From Bryoerythrophyllum caledonicum (taxonomy: Eukaryota; Streptophyta; Bryopsida; Pottiales; Pottiaceae): a DNA stretch of 64,000 nucleotides. How positions within the stretch are numbered: position 1 is the stretch's first letter; every line of letters starts with the position of its first letter. The notes beneath the pieces were generated by a model that saw only the letters and a program-made list of their open reading frames with translations, was not told where the DNA came from and searched no databases. The position numbers were made by a program, and so were the translations under genes. Positions 10,790-20,107 of the stretch are shown in pieces. The DNA is taken from NCBI GenBank assembly GCA_963971425.1, contig OZ020521.1, positions 4,047,519 through 4,111,518 on the forward strand, written 5' to 3'.

Positions 10790-12330
10790 GCCAGGATCTT
10801 GGTTTGTAGGTCATTGTTCAGTCCGGGATTTGGCCCCCGGTTGACTTTGGTTTTGACTTGGTTTTGCCTTGGGTTTTATATAATAAGTGACCTCTGACGG
10901 TGCACGTCGTGGGTAGTGGCAGCACCGCCGCCAAGAGTAGTTAATGTCACCGTTTTTAGTTAGAAGGTATCGTTTGAATTTGGACTCTTGTGTGGGTCCT
11001 TCGCAGCATAAGAGAGGAGCCTCGTGGCCTCTCTCTTCACTGCTTGATGTGTGTACTTGCTTTCAGTTCAATTCTAAACCTACGCTCTCAGAAAACCTTC
11101 GACGGTTGGAGAGCTCGGATTCTATATGACTGTGAATACCATCTCAAGTTGTCCACTCCTCAAGTCCATACTAACCGTCGAGTCATTGTTTCCTTGTTCC
11201 ATCAAGTAGATTAGTCCTGGTGGATGGGAATAACAGGTGAGATGGTTAGATGGTTAGTTGGGCGTGACTCTAACTCTGACCCCTTGTGATTGTTTCCTTG
11301 TTCCCTCAAGTAGATTAGCCGTGGTGGAGGGGAATAACAGGTGAGATTATAAGTGGTTAGGGGAGGACGAGGGGGGAGTGACGGGTGTGGAAGGAGTCTT
11401 GATATGTCTTGTGTGACCGGTCGGCGGCAGTATGTCATCGATTGTAAAGGTGTACTCTAGATCCCAGACGCATCAACCTTTGGTCGGATAGGTTGATCCA
11501 TAGGAGCACTACACACCATCAACCCTTCGTATTGAGGACGGAGTAGACTGGTTTGACCTAAGGGCAGTAAGTCCAGACCGACTCTAACAGCTCGGATTAT
11601 CTTGAGAGAAGAAAGGAGATCCAACTAACCCCTTTGCGAGGTGACCATCGGAGTAATAGGAGGAGGACTTTGTTCCCTGAAGAAAAGGAGTGGGAATCGG
11701 GTACCCGGGGCTAATAGCTAGGCGATCCCACGACGTACTATTCCTTTAGCTCATTTTGAGGTGAAGGAAGGACTAACAGCTCGAAGGGTGGGTACACCAC
11801 GTACGTGCCACAAGAGTAAGTGTTAGTCCTTAAGGCCCAAGCCTTATCTCCTCTTACGGGGGGGGAAACCCAGTGACACCACAACCATCCCAAGTTAGTG
11901 AGTAGGAGTGATTGGAGAAATCGTGAGGAAGAAGTAACGTTTACTAAAACTTGTTTGAATCCGTGAACCGTCGTTCATGGTGGTAAAACACTCTCCGGAT
12001 ACGCAAGTATCCGGATGTCTATAATGTATATAGTTGTAAAGGTCATGTAGGATCCGGGCCATGTGGAATCCGGGCCATGTACGATCCGAGCCATGTGGAA
12101 TCCGGGCCATGTAAAGTACCTGGGGGTGGGGCGGTTTGTGTAATTAACGTTCACCCCTTGTAATCTAAACCTTTCTCTCTTTTCTTTTGATGTATATATT
12201 GTATAGTTGACATTGTACAGATCATGGTTTGTTGTTAGTCGTTGTAGTTCTCGGTGACTCTCTGTGGGAACGATTACCTTAAAGGTATCTTTGTGTTAAG
12301 ATGTAAATACTTGCCAACGCGTACTACGAC
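10790..12330 (+). other. Non-coding tail of the retroelement-like block
   Basis: No domain-bearing ORF is present. An imperfect direct duplication holds TTGTTTCCTTGTTC, TCAAGTAGATTAG and GGGAATAACAGGTGAGAT at about 11187-11245 and again at about 11289-11347. A short tandem follows at 12048-12112. Near 12255 CTCTGTGGGAACGATTACC resembles the 'gtgggaacga' block common beside plant gypsy-type elements. The end of the element is not defined. Confidence 0.35.
12048..12112 (+). repeat. 17-bp tandem repeat with ATCCGGGCCATGT core
   Basis: Four tandem copies of about 17 bp each carry (A)ATCCGGGCCATGT or a one-base variant. The same TCCGGGCCA core dominates the 7.7-8.8 kb minisatellites and occurs within the ORF (for example near 10550), tying this tail to the same element. 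Confidence 0.75.
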
Positions 12331-12420
12331 AATTACTATGGGCCATAGTATTTTAGAAGCAAAATCTAGATAATTCATTTGATCTCATTCCAACTGAAAC
12401 TTGGAGCATGTGTGAAGACA

Positions 12421-12842
12421 TCAACCTCGAGATTCACCGCATACTATATTGAAGACAAAGTAGAGGTGCTTACAGTATATCCATTGCGCACGTTTGCCAA
12501 GTGATTTGTCGCACATCTTGGTGAAGGACGGGCACTCACAACTGGAGAATTGGCCAATCAAAACCAAATATTTGGAGACCTTCAAAACGTTTCTGGATCC
12601 AAGGTCAGAATGCACCGAAGTCCTGGCGGTGGCACCACAAGTATCTTGCAGATCTTCCCAACCATAGATAGTGCAAAGGCGCAACTATTGTGATGCTTTA
12701 TTGCTGGAGCTAAGGGATTTCTATGGATGTTCTTTCCACAACTGCATGTGGAATGTGAGGTTGGATTTTCCGGAGTTGGATATTCCTTTAAGCGAACCAA
12801 TTGGCCGTTGTCACCAAACAACTTCCTTGGGGATGATTCCAC
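12421..12842 (-). pseudogene. SWIM zinc-finger relic
   Basis: On the minus strand, SSCECPSF, about 19 intervening residues, then CKHLYFVFNIVCG gives the CxC...CxH pattern of a SWIM zinc finger, with the usual hydrophobic tail after CKH. The part before it, in another frame (PGLRCILTLDPETF), fits the sequence that precedes SWIM domains, so a frameshift lies near 12600-12680. SWIM domains occur in plant MuDR/FAR1-type transposases and in MEKK- or ZSWIM-like ubiquitin ligases; which one this was cannot be told. The upstream 174-codon stretch at 12973-13497 on the same strand may be part of the same gene. Confidence 0.5.
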
Positions 12843-12972
12843 TCGTGCAGTAAGTTGAAACCCGCATTTTCAAGTGCTAACATTTCCTTCTTGCTAAGAT
12901 TCGTGCCCATCTTCACTGGCTAGACGTCTGGGATTTCTGGTTTGGATACCACCTGCTTTCTTCGAGTCATTT

Positions 12973-13497
12973 TCACACAACGCTTGATGTTGTCATTGCA
13001 AAAAAGAATTGCATTTTCTCTAATCTATTCTTCTTGTAACTGTCCATCATGCCCGTGTATGTTGGGGCAATACCTTTCCCGTCTTGCACAATCTTCGCAA
13101 CACATTTCTTTTTTATGATGGCTTGTTGAGCAAAACATGTTTTTGCAGATGTCTTGGGAAGCGTTGCAATGTGCCATTGACTCTCACCGCATGCAAACTC
13201 CTGGATAGCCTTGACTTGCTGCACAGGCGTTGAAAAACGTGGTGTCTCTAATGCGGGAGGTTGGACTTTTGCTGGAAAACAAGGTAACCAAGAGACATCC
13301 TCTTTGACTGTAAGGTCAATAATATTTTGATCACTTTGGCATGACTTCATCCGAGGCCGTGAGGTGCTAATTTTGTCCGGTCGATGCGACTCAATTTTGG
13401 AGCCAAATAGAAGATCAGCCTTCTGTTTCAGAGAAAGAAAAACTTCTTCACCTTCCAAATAAGGTTCTCGTATGCAAAATTCCTGAGCGCGAGGCAT
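12973..13497 (-). pseudogene. Unidentified 174-codon minus-strand ORF
   Basis: The stretch is open from an ATG (MPRAQEFCIREPYLEGEE) to a stop at 12973. It is hydrophilic, with several Lys/Arg-rich and Cys-containing segments (KTCFAQQAIIKKKCVAKIVQ), and has no domain I can name. It lies 130 bp upstream of the SWIM relic on the same strand and could be an N-terminal part of that gene, or chance. Confidence 0.25.
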
Positions 13498-13617
13498 ATT
13501 GTTTAAAGCAGCCTAAAGAACCTTTGAATTTCCTAACCATTGCACAATATGTTGTGCAACACTGTTAAGCGGAGAACCAGGATTAGCGGACCCGGGTAGT
13601 AATTTTTATTTTTGGAC

Positions 13618-13760
13618 TCCGGATGAGTTTTTTAGCTCTCCAGTGGATGAATCTGACCAGGCAGATGACTTCCTCCCTGGACAAATTTTCATCCATCAGT
13701 TGGATGAACATGGGCATCCGGATGACTTCCATCCAGCCTAGTGTTCATCTACCAGATGAC
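13618..13760 (+). repeat. GGATGA/AGATGACTTCC-rich degenerate repeat
   Basis: Short motifs GGATGA and (G/C)AGATGACTTCC recur about eight times at irregular spacing in about 140 bp. The arrangement is too irregular for a defined unit and is best described as a decayed minisatellite. Confidence 0.35.
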
Positions 13761-13977
13761 TTCCATTAGGGTTTGGTGCACATGGAGGGAGAGCTTGGAA
13801 GCTCTCTCTCTCTTTCTCACTTGGAACTGGGAGTTAGAGCTTAGACACATTAGGGTTTGAGGAGTTTTGGAGGTGTTTTGAGGTCACATTGAGTTGGAGA
13901 GACTTTGCCATGTACAAACTATGACTTAGCCAATAAAATCCGACGTGATTTGAGGTTTTATAAGGTGTTTTGAGCAA

Positions 13978-14022
13978 ATCAGGGTTTCTTAGGGTTTCTA
14001 GGGTTTCTAGGGTTTATGTGAA
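13978..14022 (+). repeat. Telomere-like AGGGTTT cluster
   Basis: CAGGGTTTCTTAGGGTTTCT is followed by two more TAGGGTTT units. This is a short interstitial run of the plant telomere-type motif (telo-box). It is too short and degenerate to be a real telomere. Confidence 0.6.
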
Positions 14023-14377
14023 AGATCAACCTCCCTTTAACAAGCACAAAGCCAAAGTTCTTCCTTGCCAGGCCCGATTCCAGCCTTCCCACCCTTTAAA
14101 AATTGATAATAAATAACAAGTTGCATGAACACACGGACCATGTCATCGACAATTGCCACACATAGATCATTGCCTTTCTTATCATATTATTGCAACCACT
14201 TATTGTGCACCGTTTTCGCCAGATTGTATGACGGCATCTCGGCCATTTTGGATTTGGAAAGCGCCTACGTGAAAAGAATGACGGGGTCATAATTCTACAC
14301 ATTATTTTGACGTAATGCACGCAACGCAATGTAAAAAGCAGGACAAGAGAGAGATGCCAATATCGGCAGCACGGTCG

Positions 14378-14770
14378 TACTTGCCACATCAATACTATTG
14401 GGCATATATAGGCAGCCATCCAGGTCATCAATTATGTAAAAATATCCATGAGTTTGTTTTTAGTCATAGATTATATTACTGCACGAGTTATTTTATAGTT
14501 ATTGATTAGTTATTCTCAAATGTATTACTAGAGATTTACTAAGGCACATTCCACGTCATCCACGTACTTGACACATCAGCAAAACTAGATGTAAAAAGGC
14601 ATCAATCTACGTCAGCAATTATGGACAATTATTCATGAGTTTGTTTTTAGTCATAAATTATATTACTGCCTGAGTTGTTGTAAAGTTATTGAATAGGTAT
14701 TTTTAAATGTATTACTACAGAATTACTAAGGCCCAATCCACATACTTGCCACATCAACACTACCAGACAA
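14378..14770 (+). repeat. Tandem repeat, about 180-187-bp unit
   Basis: Two consecutive units begin TACTTGCCACATCA or TACTTGACACATCA at about 14378 and 14565, and a partial third begins at 14743. Inside each unit GAGTTTGTTTTTAGTCATA and TATATTACTGC recur in the same order. Spacing is 187 and 178 bp. No coding content is visible. Confidence 0.7.
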
Positions 14771-15150
14771 TACTTAAATGAAAACCTAGGGATGACAACA
14801 CAAATGATATTGGAAGTCAAGTGGCTTTCATCCCTCCGTTGCCCGCAAAAAAATCAATAACTCAAGAATTACTTGGATAGTTATTTATCCAAAAATGGGT
14901 AGCTAGGCAGTTCCAAAGTTGTTGTTGAGTTATTGTTTCCTGGCTAGTTATTTATGCTATAATTATTAATCACCGGATTTCTAGTAGTGTATTGGTCCAT
15001 CATCCAAAGGAGGGTTGTTGATGGACAGGGGTCTTTTGCACAACGGTATGCAAATTGCATGGATTTATTTTGGGAGCCATTTAGGAGAGGCATAGTCGGG
15101 TAGAGAAAGATGCATGCATTTTTTCATAAGTAGACACACCGGAAAGAACC

Positions 15151-15315
15151 ATGTCTGGGGCAAGCGGGTGGAGAAAGCGCAATGTATTTCGAGTGCAGGT
15201 TGAAAGCAGGATTCGCATTCTTCAATCGGCTAAGGCTCACATACTACGTAATATTGCAATGCAAACCGAAGCTATCGATGACGATCCTTTGCAATCAGCC
15301 CTAATATCTATGTAG
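15151..15315 (+). CDS. Possible 54-aa ORF
   Basis: A short ORF starting MSGASGWRKRNVFRVQVESR is strongly basic in its first third, with an AKAHILRNIAMQ helix-like middle. It has no recognised domain, and there is no supporting neighbour or promoter signal. It may be a fragment of a decayed transposon protein or chance. Confidence 0.15.
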   Translation: MSGASGWRKRNVFRVQVESRIRILQSAKAHILRNIAMQTEAIDDDPLQSALISM

Positions 15316-15923
15316 TAGATAGTGTGCCTTTATGAAAGTATAATTGTGTATGGTAATTGCTATATAGTGTATGTGTAAGAGTAGTATATTCTAAGGGTGA
15401 TGTAAGACGATATGTCATTAATCCTATAGATTAAAGATGTTTTTACTATTGGTGCTAAGTCCATTTGTAGAAGCAACTATATTTAGTTTCTACCATTGTA
15501 TGCATTATGTACACGTAGAATATCTTTTAATCAACTACCAACCCTTGCATAAGGTATGTTAGATTACGCTTGATTGTATACTACAATCCTTACAATCTAT
15601 CTTTGAAATATTGTGCAACTATATTAAATACACATTTATCAAGTATTAACGAGGGGCCACCACAAATTAGTTGAAAATGCCAAAAAACCACTTCCAATAT
15701 TAACAACCATGATTGTACATAATATTGTTGCACAAGCTCAAATTTGTTTTCTTTGAAAACCTTTTTTTTTTGCAATTTTGACACTTTTGTTTGCAATGGC
15801 CGTTGTTGTACCCAAGTGCATTTTTATTTGGTGAGGGAAAAATTGCTTAATTGTGTGTTCAAAGATGTTTGTGTTTAACTTTGCTTTTTGATCCTAGTAA
15901 GAAGTTTCTCACCACATCATTAA

Positions 15924-16851
15924 CCCCTAAATTACCAAGATTCCCCTTTGGAGACCCTTGAAGGTTCGGCCAGGTTCCTATCAATGTGTCAATTTACAAC
16001 ATTCTTTTTTGAATTTTTTACTATAGACGGGCATTACTAAAGACTTTGTGTCTACCCAATTTTTTTCTAAATCCGACATTTCATGTAAAGGTGATAGGGT
16101 TTTGAAGTTCAAATGGGGAATGCGTGCAATTCAAGAAACTCCAAGAACTTTTGCTAAGACACTCTATCAAATGTGAGATTTTCATCACTAGAAAATAATA
16201 TTATTTCCTTTCATATTTTCAAAAAAAATCTCTTGTCTTTAGTGAAAAATAGCATATTAATCCAAGTCTCATTATTAGAAATTGTCGCACATTGTCGGGC
16301 AAGGTACTAAGAATAATTCTTCTTTTCCACATGAAACTTAGAGATCTTCATATTTATCATTTTTTAATTTTTCCACTAAAAGACGTGGTGTAAACCTATT
16401 TCCTATTTACTGTTTGGATTCTCATTCTAATACATATCAGGTTCACAATAAACTAAAAAGTAAATTGGCAATTTTTGAACCTCTACTCCTTGCAAAAAAA
16501 ATTGAATATGCTACACCCCTTATCTACCTTTTTAAATTGGTGTACAAGGAACTAATATCATACTTAACATGATGGTAATGATTTTAGACCTTGTGTAGTG
16601 CATAAACTTGACACCAAGTAAAGTCAAAGTCTGCTATCCACTCACTAGAGGGATGAAAACGGACTGTTTTATCCACTTCAAACACTATAATCTTTTGATC
16701 CGTGCAATCAATTTTTGAAATTTTTGTGAGTCTATTACTTAAGTCTTGACTGAGATCCTACGTTAGAACTGGAAATAGAAATCTTAATCCTTACTCATAG
16801 CGCTAGAATTAGGAGTTTTAAAGTGTTTTTTGTGTGAAATTATCGAAAAAA
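15924..16851 (-). mobile_element. TTAA-flanked non-autonomous element, copy A
   Basis: This 928-bp element is flanked by TTAA at 15920-15923 and 16852-16855. The left end is CCCCTAAAT; the right end is eroded. The interior is colinear with copies B, D and E over most of its length: a GTTCAAATGGGG-type segment, the motif (G)TTTGAACTTCAAAACCC on the other strand, TGCACTACACAAGG (reverse) and CCGT(A/G)(C/A)(G/A)(A/G)TCAA. It has no coding capacity, so it needs a transposase supplied in trans. TTAA duplication with C-rich ends is the hallmark of piggyBac-type transposition; the family name is inference. Confidence 0.6.
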
Positions 16852-16869
16852 TTAAGTAATGAAAGAGGG

Positions 16870-17115
16870 CCAACGGCGCCCTATTCTTTCCCGCACCCGC
16901 AGTTGTACCGCTTCCAAAGGAAGTTGATTGAAAGAGTTTGAGTTTGGGATTTGAGTTGGGTGAGGGCCGCGCGAACGCGAGCCCCCGCTGCCACAAATTA
17001 TGACGTGCATGCCCTCGAGTGGAGAGATGCTAGGGTCACCCGCTCCCAAGTGCAATGCAGCAGGTTGCCCTCGGCCTTCCACCTACCGGATCATGAATCC
17101 ACCCCGCCCAGGTAA
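16870..17115. other. GC-rich island, possible exon fragment
   Basis: A GC-rich stretch in an AT-rich setting is open on both strands. Plus: MTCMPSSGEMLGSPAPKCN ending at a strong donor-like CCCAG|GTAAGTG near 17111. Minus: a frame containing HLGAGDPSISP, which faintly recalls the GDP motif near the start of plant tyrosine-aminotransferase-like proteins. Neither is convincing. It lies just downstream of the methyltransferase gene and may be a pseudogene fragment. Confidence 0.2.
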
Positions 17116-17724
17116 GTGCGTGGACCTGCCAACAACGAACATCAGATACTCTCCGCACTGCAGTCTCTGCGACAAAGCAGATGGGTTGCGTCTACTTGGG
17201 ACTGAACCATGAGAATATCATTGGAATGCCAAGGCATGTTGGCTTGCAAAATGAACTTACTGCAAACACGTGCTCCTTCTGAATAGTGCTCCTTCATTTT
17301 GGCTTCAAACAGAGCCATCCCTCGTTGGAATCTTGAAGTTGAAGGGGAAGTTGAAGGTGATCGGATCACAATTCAGGTGTAATAGAATCTTTTCGAGGAT
17401 TGGCATAGCCCTTCTCTAGTGCAGGGCATTAGCATGCTCATCTAGAAGAAAGGCTAGACTCTCGAATTACTTGCAAATTTGTTGCACACGTTGAGATTTT
17501 GTAATGGAGATATTCATTACTAAGACGTTTTCCCGATTGGAAACACTAGATATGCGCTTGCAGAGAGTACAGTTCCCTGGACTGCCAAAGTTGCAGGAAA
17601 TTGCCGATATGTCTGCGCGGCAAATCTGGAAAAGTGTTTGATAGGCATCTGATCCCACCCGGGCTACATCTTGGCAAGTCGGTAACACCTCCAGATGATT
17701 AGCTTCTGAATTCTGCTCTGGCGT

Positions 17725-19739
17725 CTAAAACCTGAAACCACGCCTAGAAACCTCCTTGACAGACCTCCAAGTGAGAACTCCCATCCTCACTCTCTCCGGA
17801 ACCGCCATTGCCCACGCATCAAGGTCGGGGAGCGGCCCTGTCATCGCCAGAAAATTATCCTCTTGTGAGTCCATCTTGCGCAGATTGACCTGCATGAAAG
17901 GTTAGCCAACCATGTCATTGATGGTATTGTAGGTATCCAATCTCAACCTCAGAAAACACTAGATATGCACCTTTAGACAGTACTCCCTAAACGAGTATCT
18001 CCATGGCAAACTTTGACAGAATTAGGATCAAAACAATGCTTCAACATCAACCACTTTTTGACCTGTTCATAGTTAGAAGTGAAGGAGACGAGTTAGAGAT
18101 CTTCTGAGCATGATTTACCTCGGAGAAGACACGGCCTATTGCGGAGACTGTGGCATCTCTGGCAGCTGAGCCGTCTTTCCAAGTCCACGTTCCATCGTCA
18201 TAATCCGGAGAAGAGTCCCTCTGTTCCACGACGGTTCCTCCGCAGTTGACCATGATGCGTCCACCTGGTTTGAGCCTCTTCTTCAGCTCATACCACGCTT
18301 GTACCTGTCAATCTTCGGATTTAGTTCTGTCTATGAGAGTAACACCAATAGACTTTCTTTTGAAAATCATGTACCTCCTGAAGCTGGGGCAGGACTTGGC
18401 CCTGGTAGAAAAGATCGACCACAATTCCTGCCCAATCACAAACAAGAATCACTTGAAACTCTTCTTCCATGGTAGAACCAGGGACAACAAACCATAGTAA
18501 GAAGCAATTGTTTTGATGCATCAGCCACAGACTCGATATAAGTTTGCACTGGGCGAATTAAGAAGTACCGGCAAAGCCACCATCCACCGTTGCGTCTGGA
18601 GACACAGCGTCGCCAATGTGCACAGAGAGAACGCCGCCCTCCCGAGTTGGTACTTCAAGCGCTGCTAACCCTAGATGCAACCTCGCCTTCTCCACCAGCT
18701 GCAATCAGGGGCCACATCACAAACTGGAGTTCTTCACTAAAGTGACAGTTTAGAAAGCCCTCTCTAATCATGAAAAATGTCTCATTTTGACAAGCACAAA
18801 ATTAATGAATATCAGGTCTACACAATCAACATGTGACCGACTTACTTCCTTATCAATTTCCCAGCCCTCAAGCTTCCGGGACGGCCACACGTCCAGCAGA
18901 ATCCGAGCTGCAGTGCCACCCCCCTTTCCATCCAAGAACACTCTCAATCAATGGAAGTGGAGAATCAATCGTACTGTTCCCTCAAACTGCTGCTCAATTC
19001 AGACACAAAAGTAACGCCAAACTGTTGAAAACCTAAAGAGCTCTAAACTTCAAACTGTAAGGAATTGCAACCCGAAACTGTGAGGAACACACCAACCCTA
19101 GAATTGCAATGGGGCCTTCAGGAACCACCGCGGGCAGAGCAGCAAACTCATCCTGCTCCACCAACCATCACACTCATCAATCACTTCATCTAAAGAAGGG
19201 AAGAAGAAGAAGAAGTAGAGTAGTTGCACGTACTCACAAAGTAGAGGTCTGTCCAGACGCTGTCGCGCTTGTACATGCTCAGAATGTTCCCTGCACTCAC
19301 TCACCATATTACGCCTAATAATAATCTTCGTCAAGGAACGGTGATGAGGGCGCACCTACCAGAGTTGTTGACAAGAAGCGTGAACCCTGCGTACTTGGAA
19401 GCCGACGTCTCCGCCGATTGCAAGATGCTCAGTTCGTCGTACACCGTCTTCATCTCGCTCACTGTTTTGTACTCCTCCTGGATATCAGCAAAAGTTAGGC
19501 CAAAAACATCCAAGGAAGAAAGTGAAGTGATCACGCGAATGCTGATGAGAAAACACCTGGTCGCTCGCCGTGGCGCGGGGTCTGAGCTCACGAGAGAGAT
19601 TTCCGCGGCAGAAAGGACCGTGCATATGCAGCCTGCCATAGCCATAGCCAAGTGCAGGAAACAAGCGAGAATGGCCGACGAAAGTACGAGAAGTTGAGGC
19701 AAAATAAGCCGGAGAATGCATGCACATCGTCATCGTCAT
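17725..19739 (-). CDS. Spermidine-synthase-like SAM-dependent methyltransferase, nine exons
   Basis: Nine minus-strand exons join to 346 codons without a phase error: 19557-19739, 19360-19477, 19238-19290, 19097-19152, 18846-18942, 18569-18698, 18375-18427, 18119-18304 and 17725-17889. All introns are GT-AG. The first 61 residues are Ser/Arg-rich with few acids, like a chloroplast transit peptide. The class I SAM fold follows: PEGPIAILG, GKGGGTAAR (about 142-150), GWEID (163-167, acidic residue that would bind the ribose), HIGDA (196-200), FAGIVVDLF (211-219) and LKPGGRIMVNCGG (241-253). The layout matches plant plastid proteins annotated as spermidine-synthase-like or methyltransferase-like; the substrate is unknown and true spermidine synthesis is unlikely to be its role. 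The glycine loop reads GVFLDGKGGGT, slightly longer than the usual GLGGGT. The exon 5 acceptor is the least certain junction. The start at 19739 was chosen as the first ATG in frame; Met5 or Met7 are alternatives. Confidence 0.82.
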
Positions 19740-20107
19740 CAGTTGTTCTCAAGCGCAACTGCAACAAACTCCTCCAAAACTCTTCAAGCTCCGAAACTCT
19801 GCGCCATCATCGACTTGGTAGCCAATATACCCGCCTCGAAGTGCACGCAGTACCCGGTCTTCAAATGCGACGAATCTGCGACGCAGACGTGGACTGTGGA
19901 GTGGATAAAGCTTGAAGATTTTTGCAAAAAGCACTCGCAAGTGTCCGCTTGGAATGCCGACCATTACAGTGTGTGGATGGCGACTAGAGATGGTAGTGGT
20001 GGCGTTCACGTTGCAGGAATCGTCGTTTTTAGGGAGCTGAAATCCAGGTTCCAGGATTCGTCGTGTGATTGCGGTTGTGGTGAGCTCGGTCTTTTAGGTG
20101 GGCAACG
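19740..20107. promoter_or_regulatory. Bidirectional promoter interval between two divergent genes
   Basis: The start codons of the methyltransferase gene (19739, minus) and the TPR-like gene (20108, plus) are 368 bp apart, so both 5' UTRs and promoters must lie here or overlap the opposite gene. No canonical TATA box stands out, as is common for plastid-protein housekeeping genes. A plus-strand open frame crosses the interval but looks like chance. Confidence 0.5.

Noticed and set aside
7272-12330. Complete LTR retrotransposon
   Set aside because: The LTR-like start has no second copy near the other end, and no pol domains, clear primer-binding site or target duplication were found.
13978-14022. 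Interstitial telomere or chromosome-fusion site
   Set aside because: Only about four degenerate AGGGTTT units; too short, and such telo-boxes are common in plant promoters.
16852-17115. Tyrosine-aminotransferase-like exon on the minus strand
   Set aside because: Only the HLGAGDPS stretch is suggestive; the frame has a nearby stop and no further exon was found.
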